Shown here: one piece after another, positions 18,310 to 27,028 of the stretch
Layout: the number at the start of each line of letters is the position of its first letter
Numbering within the stretch: the stretch's first letter is position 1
From: Microbacterium oleivorans
GTDB lineage: Bacteria > Actinomycetota > Actinomycetes > Actinomycetales > Microbacteriaceae
Assembly: GCF_001644225.1 (NCBI RefSeq)
Contig: NZ_LSTV01000004.1
Span: forward strand, 1 to 64,000
DNA length: 64,000 bases
Direction of reading: 5' to 3'
The notes under the pieces: model-generated
What the model was told of the DNA's origin: nothing
Databases searched by the model: none
Seen by the model: the letters and a program-made list of their open reading frames with translations, nothing else
Made by a program: the position numbers and the translations under genes

Positions 18310-18891
18310 ATGAGCACCTCCGCAGAAGGCGCCTCACAGGCCGGATCATCCCCGCCTGCGCACACCGACGCACCCGCTTACACGCCCGACGACCGGGTCG
18401 CCCCGGAGGACCACTCGCTCCTCTGGCCCGACGCGCACCTCCTGGCTGCGCCGCCGCCGGGCTACGAGCCGCTCGAGATGCCGGAGGTGTGGGAGCCGGA
18501 TGCCGCGCCGGCGGCGCCCCCGCAGCCGTGGCCGTACGCGCCGTATGCGCCGACCCGGCAGCAGCCGCAGGAACCGGAAGCCGCGCCGGCGGCCGGCCCC
18601 GTCCCGGGCTACGTCATCTCGGTGCCCTACGAGGGGTCACCGCCCCCGGCCGCGACGCCGCGCGCTCCCGCGGGACCGGCGACGCCAAGGACCTTCCGAG
18701 ACCTCCGCACCGGTCCGCTCGCCGGCCGGGATTTCGGGTCGATGCAGGAGTTCGCGGTCGCGGCCGTGCTCGAGGCGGGTTATGCGCAGGCGGACGTCGC
18801 GCGGCTGTTCCGGTTCGCGCCGTGGCAGCTGCGCGCCTGGGTCGACGAGGCGCGGAACGCGTCGTTCGGGCCGGGACGGAACCCGGCCTGA
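18310..18891 (+). CDS. Pro/Ala-rich protein with possible C-terminal HTH
   Basis: I do not recognise the family. The 193-residue product has about 125 residues rich in Pro, Ala, Tyr and Trp, probably disordered. A compact C-terminal part follows (FGSMQEFAVAAVLEAGYAQA, then DVARLFRFAPWQLRAWVDEA), whose pattern suggests a helix-turn-helix of the kind seen in transposase-like and resolvase-like DNA-binding domains. ATG 18310 is preceded by GAAGAGG at 8 nt. It is divergent from ugd and ends one base before the convergent glmS stop. Confidence 0.6.
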   Translation: MSTSAEGASQAGSSPPAHTDAPAYTPDDRVAPEDHSLLWPDAHLLAAPPPGYEPLEMPEVWEPDAAPAAPPQPWPYAPYAPTRQQPQEPEAAPAAGPVPGYVISVPYEGSPPPAATPRAPAGPATPRTFRDLRTGPLAGRDFGSMQEFAVAAVLEAGYAQADVARLFRFAPWQLRAWVDEARNASFGPGRNPA

Positions 18892-18892
18892 C

Positions 18893-20743
18893 TCACTCGA
18901 CCGTGACGGACTTCGCGAGGTTGCGCGGCTGATCGACGTCGAGGCCCTTCGCCGTGGCGAGGCCCATCGCGAAGATGTGCAGCGGGACGACCGCCAGGAG
19001 CGGCTCGAACAGCGGCGCGGCCAGCGGGATGCGCAGGACCTCGTCGGCGAACGGGAGCACCGACACGTCCCCCTCTTCGGCGACCGCGATCACGCGGGCG
19101 CCGCGGGCGCGGATCTCCTGGATGTTGGAGACGACCTTCTTCTGCAGCTCGGCCGCGCCGCGGGGCGACGGGACGATCACGAAGACCGCCTGACCGGGCT
19201 CGATGAGCGCGATGGGACCGTGCTTGAGCTCACCGGCGGCGAAGCCTTCGGCGTGGATGTAGGAGATCTCCTTGAGCTTGAGCGCACCCTCGAGGGCGAT
19301 CGGGTATCCGACGTGGCGGCCGAGGAACAGGACCGAGTTCGTGTCGGCCATCCAGCCGGCGAACTGCTCGATGTGCTCCTGCTCGGTCTCGAGGACGCGC
19401 GCGATCTTCGCGGGGATCGCCTCGAGCTCACGGACGGCCTGAGCCGAGTCCTCCTGCGAGAGGACGCCGCGCACACGGCCGACGTGGAGGGCCAGCAGGT
19501 AGAGGGCGGTGATCTGAGCGACGAAGGCCTTGGTCGAGGCGACGGCGACTTCGGGACCGGCGTGCGTGTAGACGATCGCGTCGGACTCGCGCGGGATCGT
19601 CGCGCCCTGCGTGTTGCAGATCGAGAGCGTCTTGGCGCCCTGCTCGCGGGCGTACTTGACGGCCATGAGCGTGTCCATCGTCTCGCCCGACTGCGAGATC
19701 GAGACGACGAGCGTGTCGGGGCCGATGACCGGGTCGCGGTAGCGGAACTCGTGCGCGAGCTCGACGTCGACGGGGACGCGCGTCCACTGCTCGAGGGCGT
19801 ACTTACCGACCATGCCCGCGTACGCGGCGGTGCCGCAGGCGACGACGATGACGCGGCTGATGCCGAGGAACAGGTCGTCGAGACCGTCGAGCTCGGGGAT
19901 CGTGACGGCGCCGTCCGAAAAACGACCGCGGATGGTGTTCGCGACGGCCTCGGGCTCCTCCGAGACCTCCTTGGCCATGAACGACGACCAGCCGCCCTTC
20001 TCCGCGGCCGAGGCGTCCCAGACGACCTCGAACGGCTCGACCTCGACGGTGTGGCCGTCGAAATCGGTGACCTCAACGCCCTGCGGCGTGATGGCGACGA
20101 TCTGGTCCTGGCCGATGGCGAGGGCGTTGCGGGTGTGCTCGACGAAGGCCGCCACGTCGGAGCCGAGGAAGTTCTCTCCCTCGCCCAGTCCGATCACGAG
20201 GGGCGAATTGCGGCGAGCGCCGACGACGAGGCCGGGCTGATCCTGGTGCATCGCGAGGAGGGTGAAGGCGCCCTCGAGGCGGGCGGCGACCGTCCGGAAG
20301 GCGGCGACCAGGTCATGGGATGCCGCATACTCGCGGCCGAGCAGGACCGCCGCGACCTCGGTGTCGGTCTCGCTGCGGAAGGTGAATCCGTCGGCGAGGA
20401 GCTCGTCCTTCAGCTCGGCGAAGTTCTCGATGATGCCGTTGTGAATGACGGCGAGCTTGTCGTCGTCAGCGAGGTGCGGGTGCGCGTTCGCGTCGGTGGG
20501 GCCGCCGTGGGTCGCCCAACGGGTGTGGCCGATGCCGGTCGTGCCATCGGTCATGGGGTGCGCGGTCAGATCGTCCCGCAGCACCTGGAGCTTTCCCGCG
20601 CGCTTGCGCATCTCGAGGTCTCCCTCGCCGTCGATGACGGCGATCCCTGCGGAGTCGTACCCCCGATACTCGAGCCGAGCCAAGCCCGAAAGGAGAATGG
20701 CCTGACTGTCGCGAGGCCCCACGTATCCGACGATTCCACACAT
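18893..20743 (-). CDS. glmS: Glutamine-fructose-6-phosphate aminotransferase
   Basis: Makes glucosamine-6-phosphate from fructose-6-phosphate and glutamine, the first step to UDP-GlcNAc. The start [14 protein letters not shown] exposes Cys2, the glutaminase nucleophile, after Met removal. Two SIS domains follow ([30 protein letters not shown]), and the end is NLAKSVTVE. At 616 residues it is family-typical. ATG 20743 was chosen for the Cys2 requirement and because TAGAAT stands 7 nt upstream. Confidence 0.97.
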   Translation of the reverse strand: MCGIVGYVGPRDSQAILLSGLARLEYRGYDSAGIAVIDGEGDLEMRKRAGKLQVLRDDLTAHPMTDGTTGIGHTRWATHGGPTDANAHPHLADDDKLAVIHNGIIENFAELKDELLADGFTFRSETDTEVAAVLLGREYAASHDLVAAFRTVAARLEGAFTLLAMHQDQPGLVVGARRNSPLVIGLGEGENFLGSDVAAFVEHTRNALAIGQDQIVAITPQGVEVTDFDGHTVEVEPFEVVWDASAAEKGGWSSFMAKEVSEEPEAVANTIRGRFSDGAVTIPELDGLDDLFLGISRVIVVACGTAAYAGMVGKYALEQWTRVPVDVELAHEFRYRDPVIGPDTLVVSISQSGETMDTLMAVKYAREQGAKTLSICNTQGATIPRESDAIVYTHAGPEVAVASTKAFVAQITALYLLALHVGRVRGVLSQEDSAQAVRELEAIPAKIARVLETEQEHIEQFAGWMADTNSVLFLGRHVGYPIALEGALKLKEISYIHAEGFAAGELKHGPIALIEPGQAVFVIVPSPRGAAELQKKVVSNIQEIRARGARVIAVAEEGDVSVLPFADEVLRIPLAAPLFEPLLAVVPLHIFAMGLATAKGLDVDQPRNLAKSVTVE

Positions 20744-20750
20744 GCGTCCG

Positions 20751-20756
20751 ATTCTA
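20751..20756 (-). promoter_or_regulatory. -10 element, leaderless glmS
   Basis: TAGAAT on the minus strand, 7 nt before the ATG at 20743, which is independently fixed by the Cys2 nucleophile. Confidence 0.6.
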
Positions 20757-20898
20757 AGCGGGACGGGCTGAGACAACTCCCCTGCCCGCGCTCAGGCGCG
20801 TCGCGTGCGACAAGGGCTGGCGGGAGGCGGTATCTGTTTGGTAGCCATGGAGAACCGTGTCCCCCGCACGGCCGTGCCCCCACACGACGGAGTCCCCC

Positions 20899-21396
20899 GT
20901 GTCCGCATCCTCTCGTACCCGACGGCGATCCGCGATCGCGCTCACCGCCGTCCTCGCCCTCTCCCTGTCGGTTGCGCCTGCCGCGTCCGCGTCCGCGGCG
21001 ACGTCGGTCTCGTGCACCGGTACGACGCAAGCCGCTGTCCAGAAGCGCGTCCTGGCCGACGTGAACGCGGCGCGCAAGGCCAAGGGCAAGAAGCCCCTGA
21101 CCCTCAACGCGTCGATGTCGAAGGTCGCTGTGGCCTGGTCGACGAAGCAGGCCGCCGCCAACCGGATGAGCCACAACCCGAAGTACTCGTCGCAGATCCC
21201 CGCGGGCTGGACGCGCGCCGCCGAGAACGTCGCGTTCGGCTACACCCCCGCCAAGGTCACCCCGGCATGGATGAAATCCACCGGGCACCGGGCCAACATC
21301 CTCGGTTCGTACAACCGCATCGGCATCGGCGTCGCGTGCTCGAAGCGAGGTCTGCCGTTCTACACGCAGGTGTTCGGCTCGTACCCGGCGCGCTGA
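20899..21396 (+). CDS. Secreted CAP-domain (SCP/PR1-like) protein
   Basis: A signal peptide (Arg-rich start, hydrophobic ALTAVLALSLSVAPAASASA) precedes a CAP fold. It shows VNAARKAKGKKPL, NRMSHNP, AENVAFG and TGHRANIL, the usual CAP landmarks. The role in bacteria is unclear. I chose GTG 20899 (165 aa) because GGAG ends 6 nt upstream; an in-frame GTG at 20857 would add 14 residues before the signal peptide. A hairpin closes the gene. Confidence 0.88.
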   Translation: MSASSRTRRRSAIALTAVLALSLSVAPAASASAATSVSCTGTTQAAVQKRVLADVNAARKAKGKKPLTLNASMSKVAVAWSTKQAAANRMSHNPKYSSQIPAGWTRAAENVAFGYTPAKVTPAWMKSTGHRANILGSYNRIGIGVACSKRGLPFYTQVFGSYPAR

Positions 21397-21399
21397 TCG

Positions 21400-21418
21400 G
21401 CCCCGCCCCGGGCGGGGC
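21400..21418 (+). terminator. Short GC hairpin after the CAP gene
   Basis: gccccgcc (21400-21407) pairs with ggcggggc (21411-21418) around a 3-nt loop, 3 nt after the stop. No U-tract follows. Confidence 0.5.
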
Positions 21419-21419
21419 G

Positions 21420-21425
21420 TAGACT
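21420..21425 (+). promoter_or_regulatory. Putative -10 of the vanZ-like gene
   Basis: TAGACT, 45 nt before the ATG at 21470, with GAGGAGG just before the start. Confidence 0.4.
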
Positions 21426-21469
21426 CGGCGATCTTCGCCGCAGCGTCGCGCCCCGCCCGAGGAGGACCG

Positions 21470-21934
21470 ATGCCGAACGTCCCGCCGCCCATCCCGCAGG
21501 AGATACCGCCCAGACCTCCGCTGCCTGGCTCGGCGGCCGCGCGACGGCGACCGGCATCCGTCCCGCTCATGGTGCTCGGCGGCTACATCGTCGCGCTGGC
21601 AGTGATCGCGTTCTGGCCGACCCCGGTGGATGCGGGCGTCGCACCGCTGCTCGAAGCCCTCTCGCGCCGGTTGCCCGCGCTCAGCTATCCCCGGGTCGAG
21701 TTCGCCGCGAACGTCGGGCTGTTCGTGCCGTTCGGCGTGCTGCTGCCGATGATCCTGCGCTCACGCGAGCTCGTGCTGCCGATCGCAATCGTCGCGACGG
21801 TCGCGATCGAATGCGGACAGGCCGCGTTCCTCACCGAGCGCTCTCCGAGCGTGCTCGACATCATCGCGAACACGACGGGGGCGTGTGTCGGGATGCTGGG
21901 ACTCGAGCTCTGGCGGAGGATCCGACGCCGCTGA
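21470..21934 (+). CDS. VanZ-family membrane protein
   Basis: 154 residues. A Pro-rich N-terminus precedes about four hydrophobic helices and the VanZ pattern EFAANVGLFVPFGVLLP, ECGQAAFLTERSPSVLD (acidic and Arg residues at helix ends), IANTTGACVGM. VanZ relatives affect teicoplanin susceptibility and envelope assembly in some Gram-positives; the exact role here is unknown. GAGGAGG lies 4 nt before the ATG. It converges with coaA. Confidence 0.82.
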   Translation: MPNVPPPIPQEIPPRPPLPGSAAARRRPASVPLMVLGGYIVALAVIAFWPTPVDAGVAPLLEALSRRLPALSYPRVEFAANVGLFVPFGVLLPMILRSRELVLPIAIVATVAIECGQAAFLTERSPSVLDIIANTTGACVGMLGLELWRRIRRR

Positions 21935-21954
21935 GCCCGGGCGGAGGCACGGAC

Positions 21955-22902
21955 TCAGAGCTTGCGCAGGCGCACCGTCTCGACGGTGTGGTCCGCGGCC
22001 TTGCGGAGGATGAGCCTCGCACGGTGGCGGGTGGGCTCGACGTTCTCGACCAGGTTGGGGAGGTTGATCTCGTTCCAGTAGCCGAGCGCGCGCGTCACGG
22101 CCTCGTCGTCGGAGATGTCGGCGAAGACCTTGAAGAAGGAGTTCGGGTTCGAGAAGGCCGCCTCGCGCAGGGCGAGAAAGCGGTTCACGTACCACTGGGC
22201 GATGTGATCGTGGTCGGCGTCGACGTAGATGGAGAAGTCGAACAGCTCGCTGACGGCGATGTCGTGCGGGTTCGGCGCCGAGGCGAGGACGTTCAGCCCC
22301 TCGACGATGATCACGTCGGGTCGACGCACGGTGACCTGCGCGTCGGGGATGATGTCGTACCGCATGTGCGAGTAGTAGGGCGCCTTCACCTCTGCCTCGC
22401 CGGACTTCACCGCGAGCAGGAACTCGACGAGCGCGCGGCGGTCGTACGACTCGGGGAAGCCCTTGCGGTCCATGATCCCGCGGCGTTCGAGCTCGGCGTT
22501 CGGGTAGAGGAAGCCGTCGGTCGTCACCAGCTCGACCCGCGGGGTACCCGGCCAGCGGCTCATCAGCTCGCGGAGCAGTCGGGCGACCGTCGACTTGCCG
22601 ACCGCGACCGATCCCGCCACCGCGACGATGAACGGCGTCGTGGCGTCGTTCTCGCCGACGAACTCCGCCGTGTCGGCGCCGAGCCGTTTGGTCGCCGAGG
22701 CGTAGAGGGACAGCAGCCGGCTCAGCGGCAGGTAGACCTCGCGCACCTCGGTGATGTCGAGGCGGTCGCCGATGCCGCGCAGCTGCACGACCTCGGTCTC
22801 GGTGAGGGGCTGCTCCATGCCGGCGGCCATCCGCGCCCATTCGGCACGGGGGATCTCGCGGTACAACGAATCGTTCGTCGTCGGCGTCTCGTCGGGGGAC
22901 AT
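21955..22902 (-). CDS. coaA: Type I pantothenate kinase
   Basis: Phosphorylates pantothenate, the first step of CoA synthesis. The 315-residue protein has the P-loop GSVAVGKST (97-105) and the segments VTTDGFLYPN and KGFPESYDRR that mark type I (prokaryotic) kinases. The end is HTVETVRLRKL. ATG 22902 lies 7 nt after TAGAGT; the longer upstream frame has no support. Confidence 0.96.
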   Translation of the reverse strand: MSPDETPTTNDSLYREIPRAEWARMAAGMEQPLTETEVVQLRGIGDRLDITEVREVYLPLSRLLSLYASATKRLGADTAEFVGENDATTPFIVAVAGSVAVGKSTVARLLRELMSRWPGTPRVELVTTDGFLYPNAELERRGIMDRKGFPESYDRRALVEFLLAVKSGEAEVKAPYYSHMRYDIIPDAQVTVRRPDVIIVEGLNVLASAPNPHDIAVSELFDFSIYVDADHDHIAQWYVNRFLALREAAFSNPNSFFKVFADISDDEAVTRALGYWNEINLPNLVENVEPTRHRARLILRKAADHTVETVRLRKL

Positions 22903-22909
22903 TGCGGCA

Positions 22910-22915
22910 ACTCTA
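22910..22915 (-). promoter_or_regulatory. -10 element, leaderless coaA
   Basis: TAGAGT on the minus strand, 7 nt before the ATG at 22902. Confidence 0.55.
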
Positions 22916-23038
22916 GCCGTGCCGCCGGCGCCCCCTACGCGCGCGGGACGTACGCGCGCGAAAGGGGGTGTGTCGCGTACTCTTGGCAGCGGGTGTTCCA
23001 ACGCGGCCGTTCTGCCGTTCTCGACGGGGGTTTTTCCG

Positions 23039-24610
23039 ATGCTGCGACGCGTTCTGGCGGTCCTTGCCGCTGTCGTGTTGACGACATCCTTGGGCGTGGC
23101 CTCCGCTCCCGCGACGGCCGAGGCCGCCACGATCCCCTGGCTGAAGACGCACGGATCCAAGATCCAGGACGCCTCGACCGGCAAGACCGTGACCGTGAAG
23201 GCCACCTCGTGGTTCGGGATGGAGACCGACACGTGCGCGCCGCACGGCCTATGGTCGATCACGCTCGATCAGGGCATGGCCCAGATCTCGGGCATGGGCT
23301 TCAACACCGTGCGCCTGCCGTTCTCGAACGAGTGCCTGACCAAGAAATCGGTCGGCTCCGTGAACACCGCACTGAACCCGAAGCTCGCGAAGGCGTCGAC
23401 GCTGACGGTGATGGATGCCGTCGTCGCGAGCGCGCGCAAGTACAACCTGCGCGTGATCCTCGACCGGCACCGGCCGGGTTCCGATGCCCAGTCCGAGCTC
23501 TGGTACACGAAGAAGTACTCCGAGTCCCGCTGGATCTCGGATTGGAAGATGCTCGCGAAGCGCTACAAGAACCAGCCGACGATCATCGGCTTTGACCTCC
23601 ACAACGAGCCGCAGGGTTCGGCGTGCTGGGGCTGCGGCGTGAAGGCGCGCGACTGGCGCGCGGCGGCGACGCGGGCGGGTGACGCCATCCACACCGTCAA
23701 CTCGAAGCTGCTGATCATCGTCGAGGGCGTGCAGTACGGCGCCGACGGCAAGGGCACCTGGTGGGGCGGCAACCTGACCGGCGTGAAGTCGAAGCCGGTG
23801 GTGCTCAAGGTCAAGAACCGCGTCGTCTACTCGCCCCACGAGTACCCCTCGTCGGTGTTCGATCAGCCCTGGTTCCACGACAAGCGATACCCCGCCAACC
23901 TCACCTGGGTGTGGGACAAGCATTGGGGCTACATCGCGCGGAAGAACATCGCTCCGGTCTTCGTCGGCGAATTCGGCACGAAGCTGCAGACCTCGTCCGA
24001 CAAGAAGTGGCTGTCGAAGTTCGTCGGCTACCTGAAGGATCGGCGCATGAGCTGGGGGTACTGGTCGTTCAACCCGAACAGCGGTGACACCGGCGGCCTG
24101 CTGAAGGACGACTGGTACACGCGCGAGAAGACGAAGCTCGCGGCGCTGAAGCCGATCCTCACTCCGAAGAACGTGCGCTACCCGGCCGCGCCGGCGCCGA
24201 CACCCGCACCCCAGCCGTCCCCGCAGCCCTCGTCCCCCGGCACGAAGCCCGACCCCGCCGTCGGGAAATCCACGAGCGCTTCGTCGAACGGCGTCTCGGC
24301 GACGCTGACGGTGACGAGTTCATGGCCGTCGAAATACCAGATCGCCCTGGCCCTCACGGCGTCGTCGGGCGTGAAGGTGCGGTCGTGGACGGCCTCGTGG
24401 GCGTCGCCGGGTGCGACCGCCGTCGACAGCGCGTGGGGAATGTCGTGCCGCGTCGCGAGCCCCGGCACCGCGGGTGCCCGCATCAGCTGCTCGGGGGTCG
24501 AGTGGGGACTCGCCAATCTGACGCAGGGGTCCCGCGTCGACGTCGGGGCGATCCTCACCGCGCCGAAGGCACCGGCATCCCCCGCCCTGTCGCTCTCGGT
24601 GACGCGCTGA
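23039..24610 (+). CDS. Secreted GH5 endoglucanase-like enzyme with CBM2-like domain
   Basis: The 523-residue protein has a signal peptide (about 1-29, ending TAEAA). A GH5 barrel follows with NTVRLPF, the acid/base Glu in FDLHNEPQG and the nucleophile Glu in FVGEFGT. Next comes a Pro/Ser linker (about 380-410) and a C-terminal domain of about 110 residues (KYQIALALTASSGVKVRSW, then W and Cys residues) resembling a type 2 carbohydrate-binding module. It likely cleaves beta-glucan or cellulose outside the cell. ATG 23039 follows GGGGG at 8 nt. It is divergent from coaA. Confidence 0.87.
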   Translation: MLRRVLAVLAAVVLTTSLGVASAPATAEAATIPWLKTHGSKIQDASTGKTVTVKATSWFGMETDTCAPHGLWSITLDQGMAQISGMGFNTVRLPFSNECLTKKSVGSVNTALNPKLAKASTLTVMDAVVASARKYNLRVILDRHRPGSDAQSELWYTKKYSESRWISDWKMLAKRYKNQPTIIGFDLHNEPQGSACWGCGVKARDWRAAATRAGDAIHTVNSKLLIIVEGVQYGADGKGTWWGGNLTGVKSKPVVLKVKNRVVYSPHEYPSSVFDQPWFHDKRYPANLTWVWDKHWGYIARKNIAPVFVGEFGTKLQTSSDKKWLSKFVGYLKDRRMSWGYWSFNPNSGDTGGLLKDDWYTREKTKLAALKPILTPKNVRYPAAPAPTPAPQPSPQPSSPGTKPDPAVGKSTSASSNGVSATLTVTSSWPSKYQIALALTASSGVKVRSWTASWASPGATAVDSAWGMSCRVASPGTAGARISCSGVEWGLANLTQGSRVDVGAILTAPKAPASPALSLSVTR

Positions 24611-24613
24611 CCG

Positions 24614-25507
24614 CTACGGCGTGACCATCCCGCCGTTGACGTTCAGGGTCTCGCCCGAGACGTAGCTCGACTCCGCCGAAGCGAGGAACACGAACGCGGG
24701 TGCGATCTCGGCGGGCTGTCCGGCGCGCTTGTATTCGTTCTCCTCGTCGAACGCCTGCATCTGCTCGTCCGAGACGCCGTCGCTGACCTGCAGCGCCGAC
24801 CACACCGGGCCGGGAGCCACGACGTTGACCCGGATGCCGCGGGGCGCCAGCTGCTGTGCGAGACCCTTCGACAGGTTGTTGACCGCGGCCTTCGTCGCCG
24901 CGTAGTCGAGGCGGTCGGGCGCGGGCTTGTAGGCCTCGAGCGAAGCGGTGCTGATGATGGATGCCCCTGGAGGCATGTGCACGAGGGCGGCCTTCACGAT
25001 CCAGAAGAAGGCGAAGACGTTGGTCTCGAACGTGGTGCGGAACTGATCGTCGGAGAGGTCCTCGACACGGTCGACGGCGATCTGCTTCCCCGCGTTGCTT
25101 ACGAGAATGTCGATGCTCCCGAGGAATTCGACCGCCTCGGCGACGAGTTTGCGGCAGCGATCGGAATCGGTGATGTCGGCGGCGATCGCGTGGCCGCGGA
25201 CGCCGGCGTCGGCGATGACCTGGAGGACGTGATCGGCATCCTCCTGCTCGTCGGGCAGGTGCACGATGACGACGTCCGCTCCCTCGCGTGCGAAGGCGAT
25301 GGCAGCCGCCGCGCCGATGCCCGAGTCGCCGCCGGTGACGAGAGCCTTGCGCCCCCGCAGCCGGTCGGATCCGCGGTACGTGTGCTCGCCCAGGTCGGGG
25401 ACGGGCGTCATCCGCGCCTGCACGCCGGGCTCCGGCTGGTGCTGCACGGGCGGCTCGACGCGGGCGTAGCGGGTGACGGGGTTGTCGAACGTGTACTGGT
25501 CGGTCAT
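24614..25507 (-). CDS. SDR-family NAD(P)-dependent oxidoreductase
   Basis: Classical short-chain dehydrogenase with an N-terminal extension of about 50 residues, like the YghA/YhdF group. The cofactor loop is ALVTGGDSGIGAAAA, followed by NAG (SNAGK), catalytic Ser in SIISTASLEAY, YAATK and the C-terminal LNVNGGMVTP. The substrate is not predictable; relatives act on aldehydes or sugars. ATG 25507 (297 aa) was preferred over GTG 25516 because TACCGT lies 7 nt before it. Confidence 0.88.
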   Translation of the reverse strand: MTDQYTFDNPVTRYARVEPPVQHQPEPGVQARMTPVPDLGEHTYRGSDRLRGRKALVTGGDSGIGAAAAIAFAREGADVVIVHLPDEQEDADHVLQVIADAGVRGHAIAADITDSDRCRKLVAEAVEFLGSIDILVSNAGKQIAVDRVEDLSDDQFRTTFETNVFAFFWIVKAALVHMPPGASIISTASLEAYKPAPDRLDYAATKAAVNNLSKGLAQQLAPRGIRVNVVAPGPVWSALQVSDGVSDEQMQAFDEENEYKRAGQPAEIAPAFVFLASAESSYVSGETLNVNGGMVTP

Positions 25508-25514
25508 GCTCGCC

Positions 25515-25520
25515 ACGGTA
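25515..25520 (-). promoter_or_regulatory. -10 element, leaderless SDR gene
   Basis: TACCGT on the minus strand, 7 nt before the ATG at 25507. Confidence 0.5.
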
Positions 25521-25639
25521 GGTCGGCGCCGGAGCGCGATTCACCCCCTTGCGTCCGCGTGCGCGGCGAGGCAGGGGCGCGGGATGATCGCACCTCCCCG
25601 GCGGGTGCGCAAGCAGGCGAGGAAGGTCGGCCGCGTTCC

Positions 25640-25645
25640 TAGGGT
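25640..25645 (+). promoter_or_regulatory. -10 element, leaderless hydrolase-fusion gene
   Basis: TAGGGT followed by 6 nt and the GTG at 25652. Confidence 0.55.
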
Positions 25646-25651
25646 TGTCCC

Positions 25652-27028
25652 GTGCCGAGCGCTGCGAACCCCCCTCACGAGTGCACCGTCTTCTTCCTGC
25701 CGGGATTGGGATTGGATGCCGCATCCGCCCGCGCCATCGCGGCGGCGACCGATCCGCGACTCCGCGTCGTGGGCATCGACCTGCTCGATCAAGGGCGCGC
25801 GGCATCCGTCGACGACCTGGCCGACACCGCGCTCGAACGGATCGCGGCCGAAACCGACGGCGGCCCGTTCCTCGTGTGTGGGCACAGCCTCGGAGGCAAG
25901 GTCGCCGCCCGTGTCATGGCGCGCGTGCTGGCCGGCACCGAGCAGGTCTTCGGGCTCGCGGGCGCCGTGCTGCTCGCCCCCTCTCCCTCGACGCCCGAGC
26001 CGATGCCCGACGACAAGCGCGCCGAAATGTTGGCGACCGCGCAGGGCGACCACCTGTCGCGGGAGGATGCCGCGGCCTTCGTCGCCGCGAACGTCGCCGC
26101 CCCGCTGTCCAGCGAGGTGCACGAGGCCGCCGTCGACGCGGTCGTGCGACAGCCGGCGTCCGCCTGGCGCGACTGGCTCACCGCGGGCAGCCTCGAGGAC
26201 GCGACCGGGCTCGTGGGTGTGCTCGACCTGCCCGTCGTGGTGCTGGCGGGCGATGCCGACGAGTCGCTCGGCGCCGACGCGCAGCCCGATCTGATCGCCG
26301 ACGTCTACCCCCGTGCCCGTGTCGAGCGGATGCCGGGTGTCGGTCATCTGCTGCCCTACGAGACCCCCGAGCGGGTCGCCGCTGTGCTCGCCGAGACGTG
26401 GGATGCGATCTGCGCCGCGGCTCCGGTGGTGCCGGCGGAATGGGGGCGCGTCATCGCGTCGACGCGGGTCGACATCGCCGTGCGGCGAACCCTCGCGCGC
26501 CGCGCGATCGCGGACGACCGCGGCCGCGCTGCCCGCTCGCTGAACCCCGCGCAGATTCAGACGCTCCGGGCGCTCGCGTCGCTGCTGGTGCCGCAGGGCG
26601 AGGGCGGGACGATCGATCTCGCCACGCGCATCGACGACATGCTCGCCGAGGGCGGCACCGACGGCTGGCGCCCGCTGGGCTCCCCGGCAGACCCGATCGC
26701 GTACGCGCGCGGCCTCGACGCGATCGCGGCGGTGTGGCCGACGGACGTCGCCGAGCAGCGCCGCCTGATCGTGACGCTGATCACCGACGGGATCGCCGCG
26801 GACGGACTCGGGGCCGACGGCATCCGCTCGTGGTTCGAGGATGCCCGCAACGATCTGCTGCGCATGTGGCTCGCCCACCCGGCATCCCTTGCGCGCATCG
26901 GGTTCGACGGCTTCGCGGTGGGCGGTACGGCGCAACAGCCGGCGGGATGGGCGACCATCGCGGCCGGAGGACGAGAGACGTGGGAGCCGAGCGAGCTCGG
27001 CCAGACAGTGGTGGAGGATGCCGCGTGA
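25652..27028 (+). CDS. Alpha/beta hydrolase fused to GMC small-subunit-like domain
   Basis: Residues 1 to about 250 are an alpha/beta hydrolase: nucleophile Ser79 in VCGHSLGGK, acid in VLAGDADES, His in MPGVGHLLPYE. Residues about 290-458 are a helical domain (NPAQIQTLRALASLLVPQGE, then TDVAEQRRLIVTLI, FDGFAVGGTAQQPAGWATIA). Its pattern and position match the gluconate-2-dehydrogenase subunit 3/GMC small-subunit family. The next gene, overlapping by 4 nt, encodes the matching GMC large subunit. An esterase or lactonase coupled to an oxidoreductase partner is my inference. No Tat signal is present, unlike many subunit-3 proteins. Confidence 0.78.
   Translation: MPSAANPPHECTVFFLPGLGLDAASARAIAAATDPRLRVVGIDLLDQGRAASVDDLADTALERIAAETDGGPFLVCGHSLGGKVAARVMARVLAGTEQVFGLAGAVLLAPSPSTPEPMPDDKRAEMLATAQGDHLSREDAAAFVAANVAAPLSSEVHEAAVDAVVRQPASAWRDWLTAGSLEDATGLVGVLDLPVVVLAGDADESLGADAQPDLIADVYPRARVERMPGVGHLLPYETPERVAAVLAETWDAICAAAPVVPAEWGRVIASTRVDIAVRRTLARRAIADDRGRAARSLNPAQIQTLRALASLLVPQGEGGTIDLATRIDDMLAEGGTDGWRPLGSPADPIAYARGLDAIAAVWPTDVAEQRRLIVTLITDGIAADGLGADGIRSWFEDARNDLLRMWLAHPASLARIGFDGFAVGGTAQQPAGWATIAAGGRETWEPSELGQTVVEDAA

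Noticed and set aside
18500..21064. Very long plus-strand frame opposite glmS
   Set aside because: Low-complexity D/R/V-rich translation typical of antisense to high-GC genes; glmS is certain on the other strand.
25645..27024. Extension of the GMC frame upstream over the hydrolase gene
   Set aside because: The upstream part is Arg-rich nonsense; the hydrolase catalytic triad lies in another frame and GTG 27025 has a good ribosome-binding site.
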